From positions 136,303-200,302 of the forward strand of contig CAZGJN010000003.1 in assembly GCA_964526645.1 (NCBI GenBank): a DNA stretch of 64,000 bases. Direction: 5' to 3'. This document shows positions 9,498-19,284 of the stretch, piece by piece (the stretch's first letter is position 1; every line of letters starts with the position of its first letter). Under the pieces are notes generated by a model, which was not told the DNA's origin, ran no database searches, and saw only the letters and a program-made list of their open reading frames with translations. Source of the stretch: JADJNW01 sp964526645. GTDB lineage: Bacteria > Bacteroidota > Bacteroidia > Chitinophagales > Saprospiraceae. The position numbers and the translations under genes are program-made.

Positions 9498-12400
9498 TTA
9501 GTTGATAATCAACTTCTTCGTCACTGTTTCCATACCCTCTGATTGAATGATAACAAAGTGCAAGCCTTTGGCTTGGGCTGGTAGCTCAATGCGCTCGCTT
9601 ACTTGTTGTAGCTCATTGATGCGAACCTCTTGTATCGCTTGCCCCAAGTTATTGACGATGCGGATGTGGACGGTCTTGCCTAAGTACGCGCCCATTTCAA
9701 CATTGACCGCCGCCGTAGCCGGGTTTGGATACAAATTCACCGCCGCCGCTGGCAGTACCGCTTGCTTCTCGCTTTGTGCTGTTTCTTTACCACCAGCGCT
9801 ATTCAAATTGTGCGAACCAGTAGTGCAGAGCTTCGCGATGTGGACATGGGTATTGCCGCAATCATCAGAAAGTATAAATTCATAATTGTAACAAAGTTCC
9901 GGTGCAGTGCCCGTTACAGCACCGGGTTTCAACCAAAAACCGAAATTGGAGGAACAGTTGTCTTTGTATTTTACGATGGAAAGATTGTAAGACAACCAAT
10001 CCCTAATTTGCTGTTCAATGCCTCGACCACTCTGATACGGTACCGTTTTATTTTGCGGTGCTATTTCAAAGTAAGGCGCTGCATCGTCTTCTAATCTGTA
10101 TTTAACCCGCTTGAAAACGGCGTTTCCGCAATTGTCCACCAATTTGTAGAGAACTTCGTACTCTGCCCAGCAATTATTGGATCGAGATGTTTCAATTTCC
10201 CAAACAAATAATTTCATTTTGGTAACAGCTGCTTTAAAACATTTGTCCTTAATAGCACCGTTATTGGGCGTAGCAAGCTTTATCCCATTGAAGTAGAAAT
10301 AAGCAGGTATTTTGCCAACCGCAATCGGCTCTTCCCGATCTACTTCCAGGCTAAAGCTGTGATCCGAAGGACAATCCGCTTCTGGATACTGCGAAAGGCC
10401 TAATTTTACCTCCAAAGTACCTTCTCCCAGGTGGAAATAACTGTCTGAGTTATCTTTTAGAATGATGGTTTGCATCTTATTCTTGCTATTGCAACCATCG
10501 CTTACCATCCAGGTTCTGGTGAGAATCTTCTCGTTGAAGCAATCGCCTTCTGTGATCGTGTCTTTGTAAGTGACCTGAATTTCTGCTTCATCCAGGCAAT
10601 TATCCCAAAGATTTGTTGGCATGCCCGTTTTGGATGGATCGGCATCATAGCTGCACTCGGCATCTACATGGATGATCTTGTTTTCCGGTACGGTGAAGCT
10701 TGGCGCTTTATTATCAAACACTTTTATCACTTGCGTGAAAGTGCTTTCGTTGCCGCACTGGTCTTTAAAGAACCATTTCCGTTCAATTCTATATGCCGAT
10801 TGGCAATTTGGATCAAGGATAATGCCGCTAATGGCAGACAAGATCAGGTTGTTGCCTGAACAATCGTCTGTGGCGGTAGGCGACAATTGTTGCGCGGCAG
10901 CAATACCGGCTTCGTCGTCACAAGATAATTCCCGATCAAGGCTACCGGCTGGTGTGAGCACGGTCGGCGCTTCGTTGTCCTTGAGGGTAATTTTTTGCAA
11001 ACAAGTTGCCAGGTTGCCGCACTTGTCTTTTGCCTTCCAGGTACGCTTGATGATTTTTTCGCAAGTATTGCTGGAAACCTCATCGGTGTAAGTGATGGTC
11101 AGATTCTCATCGCAATCATCCCAGGCGCTGGCTCTGCCGGTGTGGTCGGGGTGGGTGGAGCTGCCGCATTCGAGCCACTTGTCGGCAGGGCAGGTGATGG
11201 TCGGCGGGCGGTTGTCCTTGAGGGTGATCTTTTGCAAACAAGTTGCCAGGTTGCCGCACTTGTCTTTTGCCTTCCAGGTACGCTTGATGATTTTTTCGCA
11301 AGTATTGCTGGAAACCTNNNNNNNNNNNNNNNNNNNNNNNNNNNNNNNNNNNNNNNNNNNNNNNNNNNNNNNNNNNNNNNNNNNNNNNNNNNNNNNNNNN
11401 NNNNNNNNNNNNNNNNNGGCGGTTGTCCTTGAGGGTAATTTTTTGCAAACAAGTTGCCAGGTTGCCGCACTTGTCCTTTGCTTTCCAGGTACGCTTGATG
11501 ATTTTTTCGCAAGTATTGCTGGAAACCTCATCGGTGTAAGTGATGGTAGCATTGCCTGGAGCTGTCGCGTAGCCAGTTTCATTAGGGTGAGTAGAACTGC
11601 CGCATTCCAGCCATTTATCAGCTGGACAAGTAATTTTTAAATCCGGTCGGAAGAGCACATCCACCCAATAATTACTCCCCATGAAGGTTTCGGTTGGGAA
11701 GGTACTGGAATTGCTATATTTAAAAACACCATTTCCACCCACTGTGCCATCTTTGGGCGCTATTAAAGGTGAGACAGAGAGATCATTATTGCTAAAATAA
11801 TTTTTAGTAAAGGCATAATTACCATTTGGAGCATAATAAGAAGCGATATAGATCGTGTTGGCAGCAATATAAACCGGAGTAGAAAATAATACCCTTTGCC
11901 AACCGCTGGTGGTCTCGCACTGAAAGGTAGCTTTGGCAAGCAGGGTGCCATCGGCTTTCCATAAAGAACCGATGTGTGTACCGGTATTGGTAGTTCCTTT
12001 GTAAAATCGAATCCCTGTAACATATCCTGATACATTGGATTTGAACTTCAGTCCCAACTCAACAGCTTGGTCATCGTCCGTAGCCGCAGGAATGGGCGGA
12101 ATCGTGGTATCTTTCCAAAAGCTAACGGCGCAGGTATCCTGTGGCGGTGTACAGTTGGTCTTGCGGTAGCAAAATTCGATATGACTGATGGCATAGAATT
12201 TACAATCCCTTACATTTGGGTTGATCGGCGCGTGAAGGTAACCATCAGCGGTTTGTCCTGCGTAAGTATAAACATTTGCGGCGGGTCCTCCTTTCACAAT
12301 CACCTTATCAATAATAACACCTGTGCCGGAGACGGACCAGTTGAAAGTGCCGTTGGCAGCATTATAATTGCTGATGGTAACAGTTACTCCGGGCAGTGGC

Positions 12401-12681
12401 ATTTTTGATTGCCCCTGGCAGGCAGTCAATTCGCCATCTTCATTCGTAAACTGGAAAGTACCGCTGGCAGGCGGTTCTATTTTAAATCCGGTATTACCTC
12501 CCACGTCACAACTATTCGGATTCCCAGATTTTACGGCTGGTTCTATTCCTTTGGTGCTCGGTGTGTTGTAGCAAGTAGGCGGAGATGCCTCCCTTAGCCT
12601 AAAAGACGGCAATACAATTGCCAAAATCAAGGTGAAAGCAAAGAGCAATGACCTTGTCGGTTTTTGTGTAATGTTTAGCAT
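9498..12681 (-). CDS. Secreted DUF4082/HYR-like repeat protein with T9SS sorting tail (broken by assembly gap)
   Basis: One gene in two readable halves around 100 N's. The right half (12681–11418) encodes a signal peptide (about 1–32) and a Cys-containing region. It continues with a DUF4082-like beta-sandwich at ~185–345 (VSGYVTGIRFYKG ... NYWVDVLFRPD) and the first of several ~74–79-residue repeats with TCPADKWLECGSS and CGNLATCLQKITLKDN. The left half (11317–9498) has further repeats, more diverged HYR-like modules, and a C-terminal type A sorting domain (NLYPNPATAAVNVEM ... KLIIN). It should be exported by Sec, then by the type IX secretion system, and attached to the cell surface. The repeats probably mediate adhesion. 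The two halves are out of frame only because the gap is padded to 100 N. Confidence 0.82.
10974..11640 (-). repeat. 237-bp tandem repeat array inside the surface protein
   Basis: Near-identical 237-bp (79-residue) units. The marker GAAACCT ends at 11080 and 11317, exactly 237 bp apart. A slightly shorter variant unit ends at 11528 on the other side of the gap. Each unit carries TCPADKWLECGSS, EVSSNTCEKIIKRTWKAKD and CGNLATCLQKITLKDN. Near-identity between units implies recent duplication or gene conversion, and it explains the assembly failure. Confidence 0.85.
11318..11417. other. Assembly gap (100 N)
   Basis: Exactly 100 N's, a conventional placeholder for unknown length. It falls inside the tandem repeat array. 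The flanking sequences are the two sides of a repeat unit, and the bases missing from one unit between them are 126. Confidence 0.97.
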
Positions 12682-13067
12682 AGTGCAAAATTTTATTTAC
12701 TAAAATGAATGAAATACAATACCGCTCCATGCTGCGCATGAATGAAAAAATGGGCAAAAGAGTCACAGGTAGATAGTTAGGGGGGAACATCTTCCTACGA
12801 GGCAATGACGCCAGCAGTGAAAAATGAAGGGATTAACACATTGGTAATGTGTTAATTATAAAAAGATTTGAAAGTGTAAATTTGAAGCGGGATAGACAGT
12901 AGATGTATAAAAGATTGTAGAATGTCCTTTAGGGAGGTAATTCAATAATACAAATATATATTATTTCTTTGACTTATAAAATAAGTTGGATAAATATTTT
13001 TTAAGAAAAGTTTTCTACTTGCCATTCTCGATTGTAAATATCTGATCGCCCAAAAGATTTTTGAATT
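12682..13067. other. Intergenic region between divergent genes, with palindrome
   Basis: 386 bp between the start of the repeat protein (minus) and trkH (plus). It holds a perfect 25-bp inverted repeat (12832–12856) and a minus-strand TATATTTG −7-like element at 12951–12958. I see no small gene; the sequence is AT-rich and stop-dense on both strands. Confidence 0.6.
12832..12856. promoter_or_regulatory. Perfect 11-bp-arm inverted repeat (operator candidate)
   Basis: Arm ATTAACACATT, loop GGT, arm AATGTGTTAAT: a perfect inverted repeat with 22 paired bases. It has low GC and no flanking T-run, and both neighbouring genes point away from it, so it is not a terminator. It lies 151 bp upstream of the repeat-protein start and between that start and a minus-strand TATATTTG element. 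An operator or 5'-UTR element is the best guess. Confidence 0.55.
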
Positions 13068-14903
13068 TTGGTGAGTGACTTTCAGGAGAATCTGATTAGC
13101 TTTGCCCTGCTCTTGATATCAGAAGGGTACGCAGTTGTGAAAACACTATTTGCTCAGTTTCCGTTTCGCTCTGTATTGCTGGCTTTGGGGCTGGTTGCAA
13201 TACTCATTTTTGTTTATGACATTGGCTACAACGAATTTAACCAATTATCGCGGCAAATACCAACCATCTATTTCGTCCTTCTTAATAGTTTTATCCTTTT
13301 GAATATTGCAAAATTGTTGTTTTTTTTTAGAGAATCCTCGCGGAGAAGCCAATTAGCCATCACCCTCTTTTTTATTGCGGCATTGCTTTACCTGCTGGTT
13401 CAGGGCGTGCAATACACTTTGCAAGTCGCAATAGATACCAATATGCCCCTCCTGCGATTTTGCGCCCTGCTGTTTTTTGTGATTGAATACAGTGTGGTAG
13501 TAGAGCGGTTCTACTCTTCCAAGATGCAGCCCGCTTTTATTTTCGCAGTGAGTTTTATTGTATTGATCTTCTCCGGAGCCTTGTTGCTCAAGCTGCCGAT
13601 GGCTACCACCGGCCCTATTTCCTTCATAGATGCCCTGTTTACTGCCACTAGCGCTGTATGTGTTACGGGGCTGGTGGTATTGGATACCAATGCTGATTTT
13701 ACTACTATCGGCAGGATTATCATTATGTTGCTTTTCCAGGCAGGCGGTATAGGCATGCTCACTTTGACCTCCTTTTTTGCCTACTTTTTTAAAGAAAATT
13801 TATCTTACCGTGAGCGTTTGTTTGTAAGGGATTTTATCAGTTCCAATCGCTTGAGCAATATTTTTCAAGTGACGGTGAGTATTGTTGCCATTACTATTGC
13901 GGTAGAATTGTTGGGTGCTTTTTTTATTTTCATCAATATTCCATCGCCGCTGATGCCGGGTTTTGGGGATCGCCTGTTTTTTGCTGTGTTTCATTCTGTT
14001 TCTGCCTTTTGTAATGCCGGTTTTTCTACCATGACCAACGGCTTGTACGAAGAGTCTTTTCGGTTTAATTATGCGGTTCATATAGCGATTGCTATCCTGA
14101 TCATTTTTGGTGGAATTGGGTACAACATTATGTTTAATGTAATAGAATACATCATAGAGAAGCCTAAAATTTTATTTAACAAGTATATTCTTAAAGCCAG
14201 GAATTACAGAAAAAGAGTGCGAATTGTAACACTAAATACTAAAATTGTTATTTATACCAGTTTGATTCTGATTGCATTCGGAATGATTTTTTTCTTTTTC
14301 TCGGAATATCGAAACGCCCTGGCGGAGCACAAAACCTTCTTTGGCAAAATAGTCACCTCGTTTTTTGGTGCTGTGACACCCCGAACTGCAGGATTTAACA
14401 CCGTTGATGTCAGTGGATTGAATATTTCCACTATTATGATTACCATTTTGTTGATGTGGATTGGCGCTTCGCCCGCTTCTACCGGAGGGGGTATCAAAAC
14501 AAGTACCTTTGCGATTGCTACTCTGAATATTTTTAGCATGGCAAGGGGGCGAAACAAAACGACAATTGGCAGGCGAATTATTTCGGATTACAACGTCAAA
14601 AAAACATTTTCTATCATTAGTATGTCTCTTATCTTCATCGGTATGGGTATACTCATTATTTCTTCTGTAGAATCAAACGCAGGAGCGCGCTTTTTGCAAA
14701 TCAGTTTTGAATGCTTTTCTGCCTACAGTACAGTAGGGCTGAGTATGGGTATTACACCAAAACTGACGGATGTAAGCAAACTTACTTTAATCATGCTGAT
14801 GTTTATAGGAAGAGTAGGTGCTATCAACCTGCTCATAGGAATGCTGCGCCGCCTGGAGACGCAGCACCTAAAATATCCTGAGGAGGAGATTTTAATTAAC
14901 TAA
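13068..14903 (+). CDS. trkH: TrkH-type potassium uptake channel subunit
   Basis: A 611-residue potassium channel of the TrkH/KtrB superfamily. Four pore loops can be seen: SAVCVTGLVVLDT, SVSAFCNAGFSTM, TPRTAGFNTVD and FSAYSTVGLSMGIT, each with the selectivity-filter glycine. Several extra N-terminal membrane helices (about 1–145) precede the canonical channel, giving a protein longer than the ~480-residue E. coli TrkH. The start is TTG at 13068, or more likely the GTG at 13071, since neither has an upstream ATG. It is followed by the gating-ring gene trkA 19 bp downstream, and together they form a K+ uptake system at the inner membrane. Confidence 0.92.
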   Translation: MVSDFQENLISFALLLISEGYAVVKTLFAQFPFRSVLLALGLVAILIFVYDIGYNEFNQLSRQIPTIYFVLLNSFILLNIAKLLFFFRESSRRSQLAITLFFIAALLYLLVQGVQYTLQVAIDTNMPLLRFCALLFFVIEYSVVVERFYSSKMQPAFIFAVSFIVLIFSGALLLKLPMATTGPISFIDALFTATSAVCVTGLVVLDTNADFTTIGRIIIMLLFQAGGIGMLTLTSFFAYFFKENLSYRERLFVRDFISSNRLSNIFQVTVSIVAITIAVELLGAFFIFINIPSPLMPGFGDRLFFAVFHSVSAFCNAGFSTMTNGLYEESFRFNYAVHIAIAILIIFGGIGYNIMFNVIEYIIEKPKILFNKYILKARNYRKRVRIVTLNTKIVIYTSLILIAFGMIFFFFSEYRNALAEHKTFFGKIVTSFFGAVTPRTAGFNTVDVSGLNISTIMITILLMWIGASPASTGGGIKTSTFAIATLNIFSMARGRNKTTIGRRIISDYNVKKTFSIISMSLIFIGMGILIISSVESNAGARFLQISFECFSAYSTVGLSMGITPKLTDVSKLTLIMLMFIGRVGAINLLIGMLRRLETQHLKYPEEEILIN

Positions 14904-14922
14904 AGATTATTTTAGTAAAACA

Positions 14923-15612
14923 ATGAAAGCAATTATATTTGGTTTGGGCAATTTTGGTAAAGCTTTGGCTTTGCAACTCAGTGAAATGGGGCATGAGGTG
15001 ATCGGCGTGGATAAGTCGCTGGATAAGGTGGAGGAAATGAAGGATAAAATATCGCATACTATTTGTATGGATGCCACCAATCCTTCTGCTATTCAACAGT
15101 TGCCTATCAACGATACAGACCTTGCCATCGTGGCCATCGGCGAAAACGAAGGGGCCTCTATTTTGACCACGGCGGTGCTGAAAACCTCCGGCATCAAGCG
15201 CATCATCTCGCGGGCGCTGTCGCCTACCCACGAGAGTGTGATGGAAGCGATGGGGATTGAAGAAATTGCCCACCCTGAGCAGGACTCTGCAGAGCGGTTG
15301 GCAAAGAAATTAAACCTGAAAATCGCTATTGAATCTTTTGAAATTGATCGCAACTACTCCATCGTGGAAATTAAAACGCCGCAAGAATTCGTCGGAAAAT
15401 CGGTCATAGAAGTGGATCCTCGCCGGAATTACAACATCAATATTGTAACAATTTTGCGAAAATCTATTCGGAAAAACCTACTCGGAATTCGTACCACAGA
15501 GCTGATGTCCATCGGTGTAGTAAAACCAGAGGAAGTTTTTCAGGAAGATGATATTTTGGTTGTTTTTGGTGAAAATCCTTGTATCACAGAGATTTGCAAC
15601 GGAAAAATGTAA
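14923..15612 (+). CDS. trkA: TrkA/KtrA-type RCK regulator of potassium uptake
   Basis: A 229-residue cytoplasmic RCK protein that binds nucleotide and gates the TrkH pore. The N-terminal Rossmann fold begins MKAIIFGLGNFGKALALQL with the dinucleotide loop GLGNFG and the ribose-binding acid in VIGVDKS. A TrkA_C domain occupies about 138–225. With only one RCK unit it is KtrA-sized, about half the length of E. coli TrkA, so it would form an octameric ring on TrkH. It directly follows trkH (19 bp) and is almost certainly in the same operon. Confidence 0.92.
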   Translation: MKAIIFGLGNFGKALALQLSEMGHEVIGVDKSLDKVEEMKDKISHTICMDATNPSAIQQLPINDTDLAIVAIGENEGASILTTAVLKTSGIKRIISRALSPTHESVMEAMGIEEIAHPEQDSAERLAKKLNLKIAIESFEIDRNYSIVEIKTPQEFVGKSVIEVDPRRNYNINIVTILRKSIRKNLLGIRTTELMSIGVVKPEEVFQEDDILVVFGENPCITEICNGKM

Positions 15613-15756
15613 ACCCTCAAACATTTGGTACTGGTGCGATGGCTTTGGCGAAAGCGGCTTTCTTGGGCGCCGCAGCCTGAGCGAGGCTTGTGCATTTTGA
15701 TTCAAGATCAAAACTTTTTTACCGTTTCGATCATTGTTTTCCTATAACCCGCATTT

Positions 15757-16617
15757 ATGAAATGGCTATCCAGAATCAGTGTATTCATTTTTCTGTTGTT
15801 GATTTTGATCATCTTCATTTTTAATGGCTGCATGACCTTTCGTACTTCCGACAAAGCTTCAATGGAATATTTTGAAAAAAGAAATGTTCCGGTCGAAATT
15901 CGCCGTTTTTCCTTTGAGGGCAAAAGCCTTCGGTATCTGGAAAGTGGAAAAAAGGAAAGCGTAGCGCCGCTGATCGTTTTTGTTCATGGCGCACCGGGCT
16001 CTGCCGATAATTTTTACAGCTACCTGGCGGATAGCCTATTGCTACAAAAAGCCAGAATGGTCACCCTGGATCGCTTGGGTTATGGTTATTCTGCCTATGG
16101 CAAATCCGAAATCTCAATTGCTAAGCAAGCTGCTGCCATTCGAGCGCTTGTGGATCAGTTTGACAATGATACGATCATATTGGTGGGGCACTCATACGGC
16201 GGGCCTATTGTGGGTAAATATGCGATGGACTTTCCGAATCGGGTAGCTACGGCTATTATGCTGGCGCCCCTCAATGACCCCAACAGCGAGCCGATCTTCT
16301 GGTTTGCTCATTTTGCTCGATGGAAACTGACCAAGTGGATGTTGTCAAAACCCCTGCAGGTATCAGGGGACGAAAAGTTCTCGCATGCAGCAGAGTTGAA
16401 AAAAATCGAAAAAGACTGGCAATCCATCCAAGTGCCAATTATTCACATTCACGGGGATAAAGATCGCCTTGCACCACCGCAAGAAAACATTGATTTCAGC
16501 AAAAAGTATATTCCTGCGCAGCATTTAAAAATGATTGTACTCCCCGATACCGATCATTTCATTCCCTGGTCGGATTTTGAGTTGATCCGGCAAGAGTTAT
16601 TGCTATTACTGAAATAA
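15757..16617 (+). CDS. Alpha/beta-hydrolase lipoprotein
   Basis: A 286-residue alpha/beta-hydrolase with a long hydrophobic N-terminus ending FIFNGC, a plausible lipobox with C25, so it is probably a membrane-anchored lipoprotein. The oxyanion region is VHGAPGSADNF (76–86). The nucleophile elbow GHSYGG places Ser at 146, the acid is likely the Asp in HGDKDRLAPP, and the His is in DTDHFIPW. Substrate is unknown; the family includes esterases, epoxide hydrolases and haloperoxidase-like enzymes. It stands alone, 144 bp after trkA. Confidence 0.85.
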   Translation: MKWLSRISVFIFLLLILIIFIFNGCMTFRTSDKASMEYFEKRNVPVEIRRFSFEGKSLRYLESGKKESVAPLIVFVHGAPGSADNFYSYLADSLLLQKARMVTLDRLGYGYSAYGKSEISIAKQAAAIRALVDQFDNDTIILVGHSYGGPIVGKYAMDFPNRVATAIMLAPLNDPNSEPIFWFAHFARWKLTKWMLSKPLQVSGDEKFSHAAELKKIEKDWQSIQVPIIHIHGDKDRLAPPQENIDFSKKYIPAQHLKMIVLPDTDHFIPWSDFELIRQELLLLLK

Positions 16618-16801
16618 AAAACAGAATCGCTTTGGTGCTACAACAGCTTTGAGCCATTTTCCTTCAAAAATAGAGCGAAGTACTGTTACTTACGCATTCA
16701 ATTCGCGTTTTATAAGCGAAAAATCCGTGCAAGTGTTAAAATATTTGCGGCGATTGCGCTGTTATATTCGCAGCATTCCACTTATAAAAACCAAAATAAC
16801 G

Positions 16802-17740
16802 ATGAGCACAGCAAAAGGATTAAGAACCTACTCAACAGTGATGACTGTATTGTTCATACTGGCGCTTGGGGGTGTGATTTACCTGCTTTTCAGCAAAAAT
16901 AAAGTGCAAAACGCCTATGAAACAACCAGCGTAGAACGGGACTCCTTGCTGGTAATGCGTACCAATCTCGAAAATGAATTGGAAGCATTAAGTACAGACT
17001 TCCAAACGGCTTTAGCCGAAAATGACAGCCTGAGGGGCTCTTTGTCTGATATGCAGCAATTAGTGGCGCAGAAAGAAGCATTGGTGAAGAAAATCCGCGC
17101 TCAAAATACCAATACCATAGATGGCTTGCGCCGCGAAGTCAATCAACTTCGGCAACTCAAAGGGGAACTGGAAGGTGCTTTTGCTAAATTGCAGGAAGAA
17201 AATACGCAGCTTCGCACGGAAAATGAGCAACTCACAGCAGAAAATGCCCAACTGACCGCTACTACAGGGCAGCTTTCTTCTCAGGTGGGTGATCTGGAAA
17301 AATTTAATAAAACACTTCAAAATCAAGTGGCATCGCTCACTCGTGCCGGTATCAAAGCTTCTGCTTTTCGGGTGGACGTAGAGCGTAAATCGGATAAACT
17401 GACTACCAGCGCGCGTCGTACCAGAGGGATCAATATCGCTTTTGATCTGGTGGATTTGCCCGAAGAATTTCAAGGCGCTCATACACTCTACCTTGTTTTG
17501 ACCGACATCAATGGCTTGCCTCTAAAAACCAGCAATGCAATGACCAAAGCAAATATTCCTACACCCAATGGCAGTACGATGGAGATCAGTGCGCAGCAGA
17601 CAAAAGAAGTGAATTTGAGCAAATCTCAACGCCTGACTTTTAATTATCCGGTTGAGGAAAAACTTAAAGCGGGCACTTACGTCGCCACGGTTTATGCAGA
17701 TTTTGGGATACTCGGCTCCGCCAGTTTCCGATTGAATTGA
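16802..17740 (+). CDS. Single-pass coiled-coil membrane protein (paralogue of 30243–31256)
   Basis: I place the start at the ATG at 16802, because the open frame upstream lacks coding character. The 312-residue protein has one membrane helix (about 15–36, VMTVLFILALGGVIYLLF). A long coiled coil follows at about 40–185, with repeats such as QLRTENEQLTAENAQLTAT. A C-terminal beta-type domain (about 195–312) carries RGINIAFDLVDLPEEF and ends GTYVATVYADFGILGSASFRLN. The gene at 30243–31256 has the same architecture and C-terminal pattern. No named function is known to me. The short gap (69 bp) to the OmpA-type lipoprotein suggests a shared envelope role. Confidence 0.75.
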   Translation: MSTAKGLRTYSTVMTVLFILALGGVIYLLFSKNKVQNAYETTSVERDSLLVMRTNLENELEALSTDFQTALAENDSLRGSLSDMQQLVAQKEALVKKIRAQNTNTIDGLRREVNQLRQLKGELEGAFAKLQEENTQLRTENEQLTAENAQLTATTGQLSSQVGDLEKFNKTLQNQVASLTRAGIKASAFRVDVERKSDKLTTSARRTRGINIAFDLVDLPEEFQGAHTLYLVLTDINGLPLKTSNAMTKANIPTPNGSTMEISAQQTKEVNLSKSQRLTFNYPVEEKLKAGTYVATVYADFGILGSASFRLN

Positions 17741-17809
17741 TGAAAATCGCCCCGTTTTCAACTTATAAAGACGAAATTTTCTACTTTGCAGCTAATTTTT
17801 TAATTGACA

Positions 17810-18691
17810 ATGAAAAAACTGCTACTACCTCTTTGTATCTGTCTGATGATGTCTTCCTGCGTCAGTCCTAAAAAAGTGTTGATCGAATACGAAGCGCGTC
17901 GAGCTGCGGAAGAACGCGAAGCAACCCTGCGAACCGAACTGGCAGATGCGAAGGTGCTCACCACTAATCTTACCAATCAGATCGCTGAATTGAGTAGAAA
18001 GATCGGCAGCCTGGAGTACTTGAACGGTATCCTCAAAACGGAAAACGAGGATTTGAAAAGCCGGATCAGCACGCTTTCTTCTTCGAGTTCCTCTGAGCGC
18101 GAGCAATTGAGCCAACTGCTGGCGGAAAAAAATAAAAACCTGGCGCAAAAAGAACAGGTGCTCAACGAGATCGAGGCAGCGATAAAAATGCGCAGCGCAG
18201 CGCTAAAAAGCTTGTTCCCAGCTCTGGACAGCGCAATGCAGTTTTTTCGATTCGATGGCATTAAAACAGAATATAACCAGGATAGAGTCATCGTGCTGCT
18301 GCCTGCCAATCAGCTTTTTGACGGGACGGGGCAGAAACTTAGCAAAAACGGCTCAGATATTCTGGCTCGCCTGGCACCGGTGCTGGAAAATCGCCCGAAC
18401 ATTGATATTACTGTGGAAGGGCACACCGACAATACCAAGCCTAAAAGCAGCCGCTTTTCGGATAATTGGGACTTAAGCGCTTTGCAGGCTACCTTGGTCG
18501 TTAGAGTTTTTACAAAAAGGTATGGCATCCTTGCCAACCAGGTGACCGCGGCTGCCAGAGGAGAGTTTTTGCCGCGTGCCTCTAATGAAACAACAGAAGG
18601 ACAAGCAGAAAACCGTCGAATTGAAATTGTGATTTCACCCAAGACAAATGATCTGTTGCGTACATTGGAAAAGAAACTACCAGGCTCCTAA
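17810..18691 (+). CDS. OmpA/MotB-domain peptidoglycan-binding lipoprotein
   Basis: A 293-residue lipoprotein: the signal peptide ends at LMMSSC with lipidated C17. A coiled coil spans about 25–115 and an OmpA C-terminal domain about 150–270. That domain has the TVEGHTDNTKPK peptidoglycan-binding loop, NWDLSALQATLVVRVF and the closing AENRRIEIVI. It should tie the outer membrane to peptidoglycan. The ATG at 17810 is preferred to the TTG six bases upstream. A TACTTTG promoter-like element lies at 17782–17788. Its stop codon and that of dcd are one base apart on opposite strands. Confidence 0.88.
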   Translation: MKKLLLPLCICLMMSSCVSPKKVLIEYEARRAAEEREATLRTELADAKVLTTNLTNQIAELSRKIGSLEYLNGILKTENEDLKSRISTLSSSSSSEREQLSQLLAEKNKNLAQKEQVLNEIEAAIKMRSAALKSLFPALDSAMQFFRFDGIKTEYNQDRVIVLLPANQLFDGTGQKLSKNGSDILARLAPVLENRPNIDITVEGHTDNTKPKSSRFSDNWDLSALQATLVVRVFTKRYGILANQVTAAARGEFLPRASNETTEGQAENRRIEIVISPKTNDLLRTLEKKLPGS

Positions 18692-18692
18692 T

Positions 18693-19229
18693 TCAAAACT
18701 TATTTTTCCACATCATACTTTCTACGGGCTTGTCGCTGCGCTGATTATACTTGGCGTTTTGTTTTTTGTTGTAATAATTCTCAATCTCACCATCCACATG
18801 GAAGTAGATGAGTTGCCCGATGGGCATACCGGCGTACACGCGTACGGGCACGCTCACCGAGATTTCCAGCGTCCAGTGGTTACAAAAACCCACATCGCCT
18901 TTGCCGGCGGTAGCGTGGATGTCAATGCCCAAGCGACCTACGCTCGATTTGCCTTCCAGAAAAGGAACCGCAGTGTGGGTCTCAGTGTATTCTGCGGTCA
19001 CACCCAAATAAAGCGTACCTGGCCGCAACACAAACCCTGCTTCTGGTATTTCAAAATAAGCGATTTCATTGTGCTTTCGGGCATCAAGTACAGCATCTTT
19101 GTAATTTGCCAGCCACTTGCCCAAATGCACATCGTAAGAATTAGTACCCAAACACTCTCTGATAAAGGGTTCGATGACGATTTCGCCCCGCTCGATTGCT
19201 TCCAAAATCTTTTTATCGCTCAGAATCAT
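18693..19229 (-). CDS. dcd: dCTP deaminase
   Basis: A 178-residue member of the dCTP deaminase/dUTPase trimeric family. The start MILSDKKILEAIERGEIVIEPF, the active-site stretch FLEGKSSVGRLGIDIHATAG and the catalytic glutamate in HWTLEISV are all present. It converts dCTP to dUTP, feeding dTTP synthesis. Length is normal for the monofunctional enzyme. It is convergent with the OmpA-type gene, with one base between stops. Confidence 0.94.
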   Translation of the reverse strand: MILSDKKILEAIERGEIVIEPFIRECLGTNSYDVHLGKWLANYKDAVLDARKHNEIAYFEIPEAGFVLRPGTLYLGVTAEYTETHTAVPFLEGKSSVGRLGIDIHATAGKGDVGFCNHWTLEISVSVPVRVYAGMPIGQLIYFHVDGEIENYYNKKQNAKYNQRSDKPVESMMWKNKF

Positions 19230-19284
19230 CGTGATGTAATTTGCTAATGTACCGATCAGGATTTAGCCCGCGAAATTACACTTT

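Noticed and set aside
10844..11512. Overlapping open frames on both strands in the repeat array
   Set aside because: They are shadows of the repeat protein and run through the N gap in wrong frames.
16649..16801. N-terminal extension of the coiled-coil protein upstream of 16802
   Set aside because: Basic, non-conserved-looking stretch before a good ATG followed by a membrane helix; the extension gives no signal or domain.
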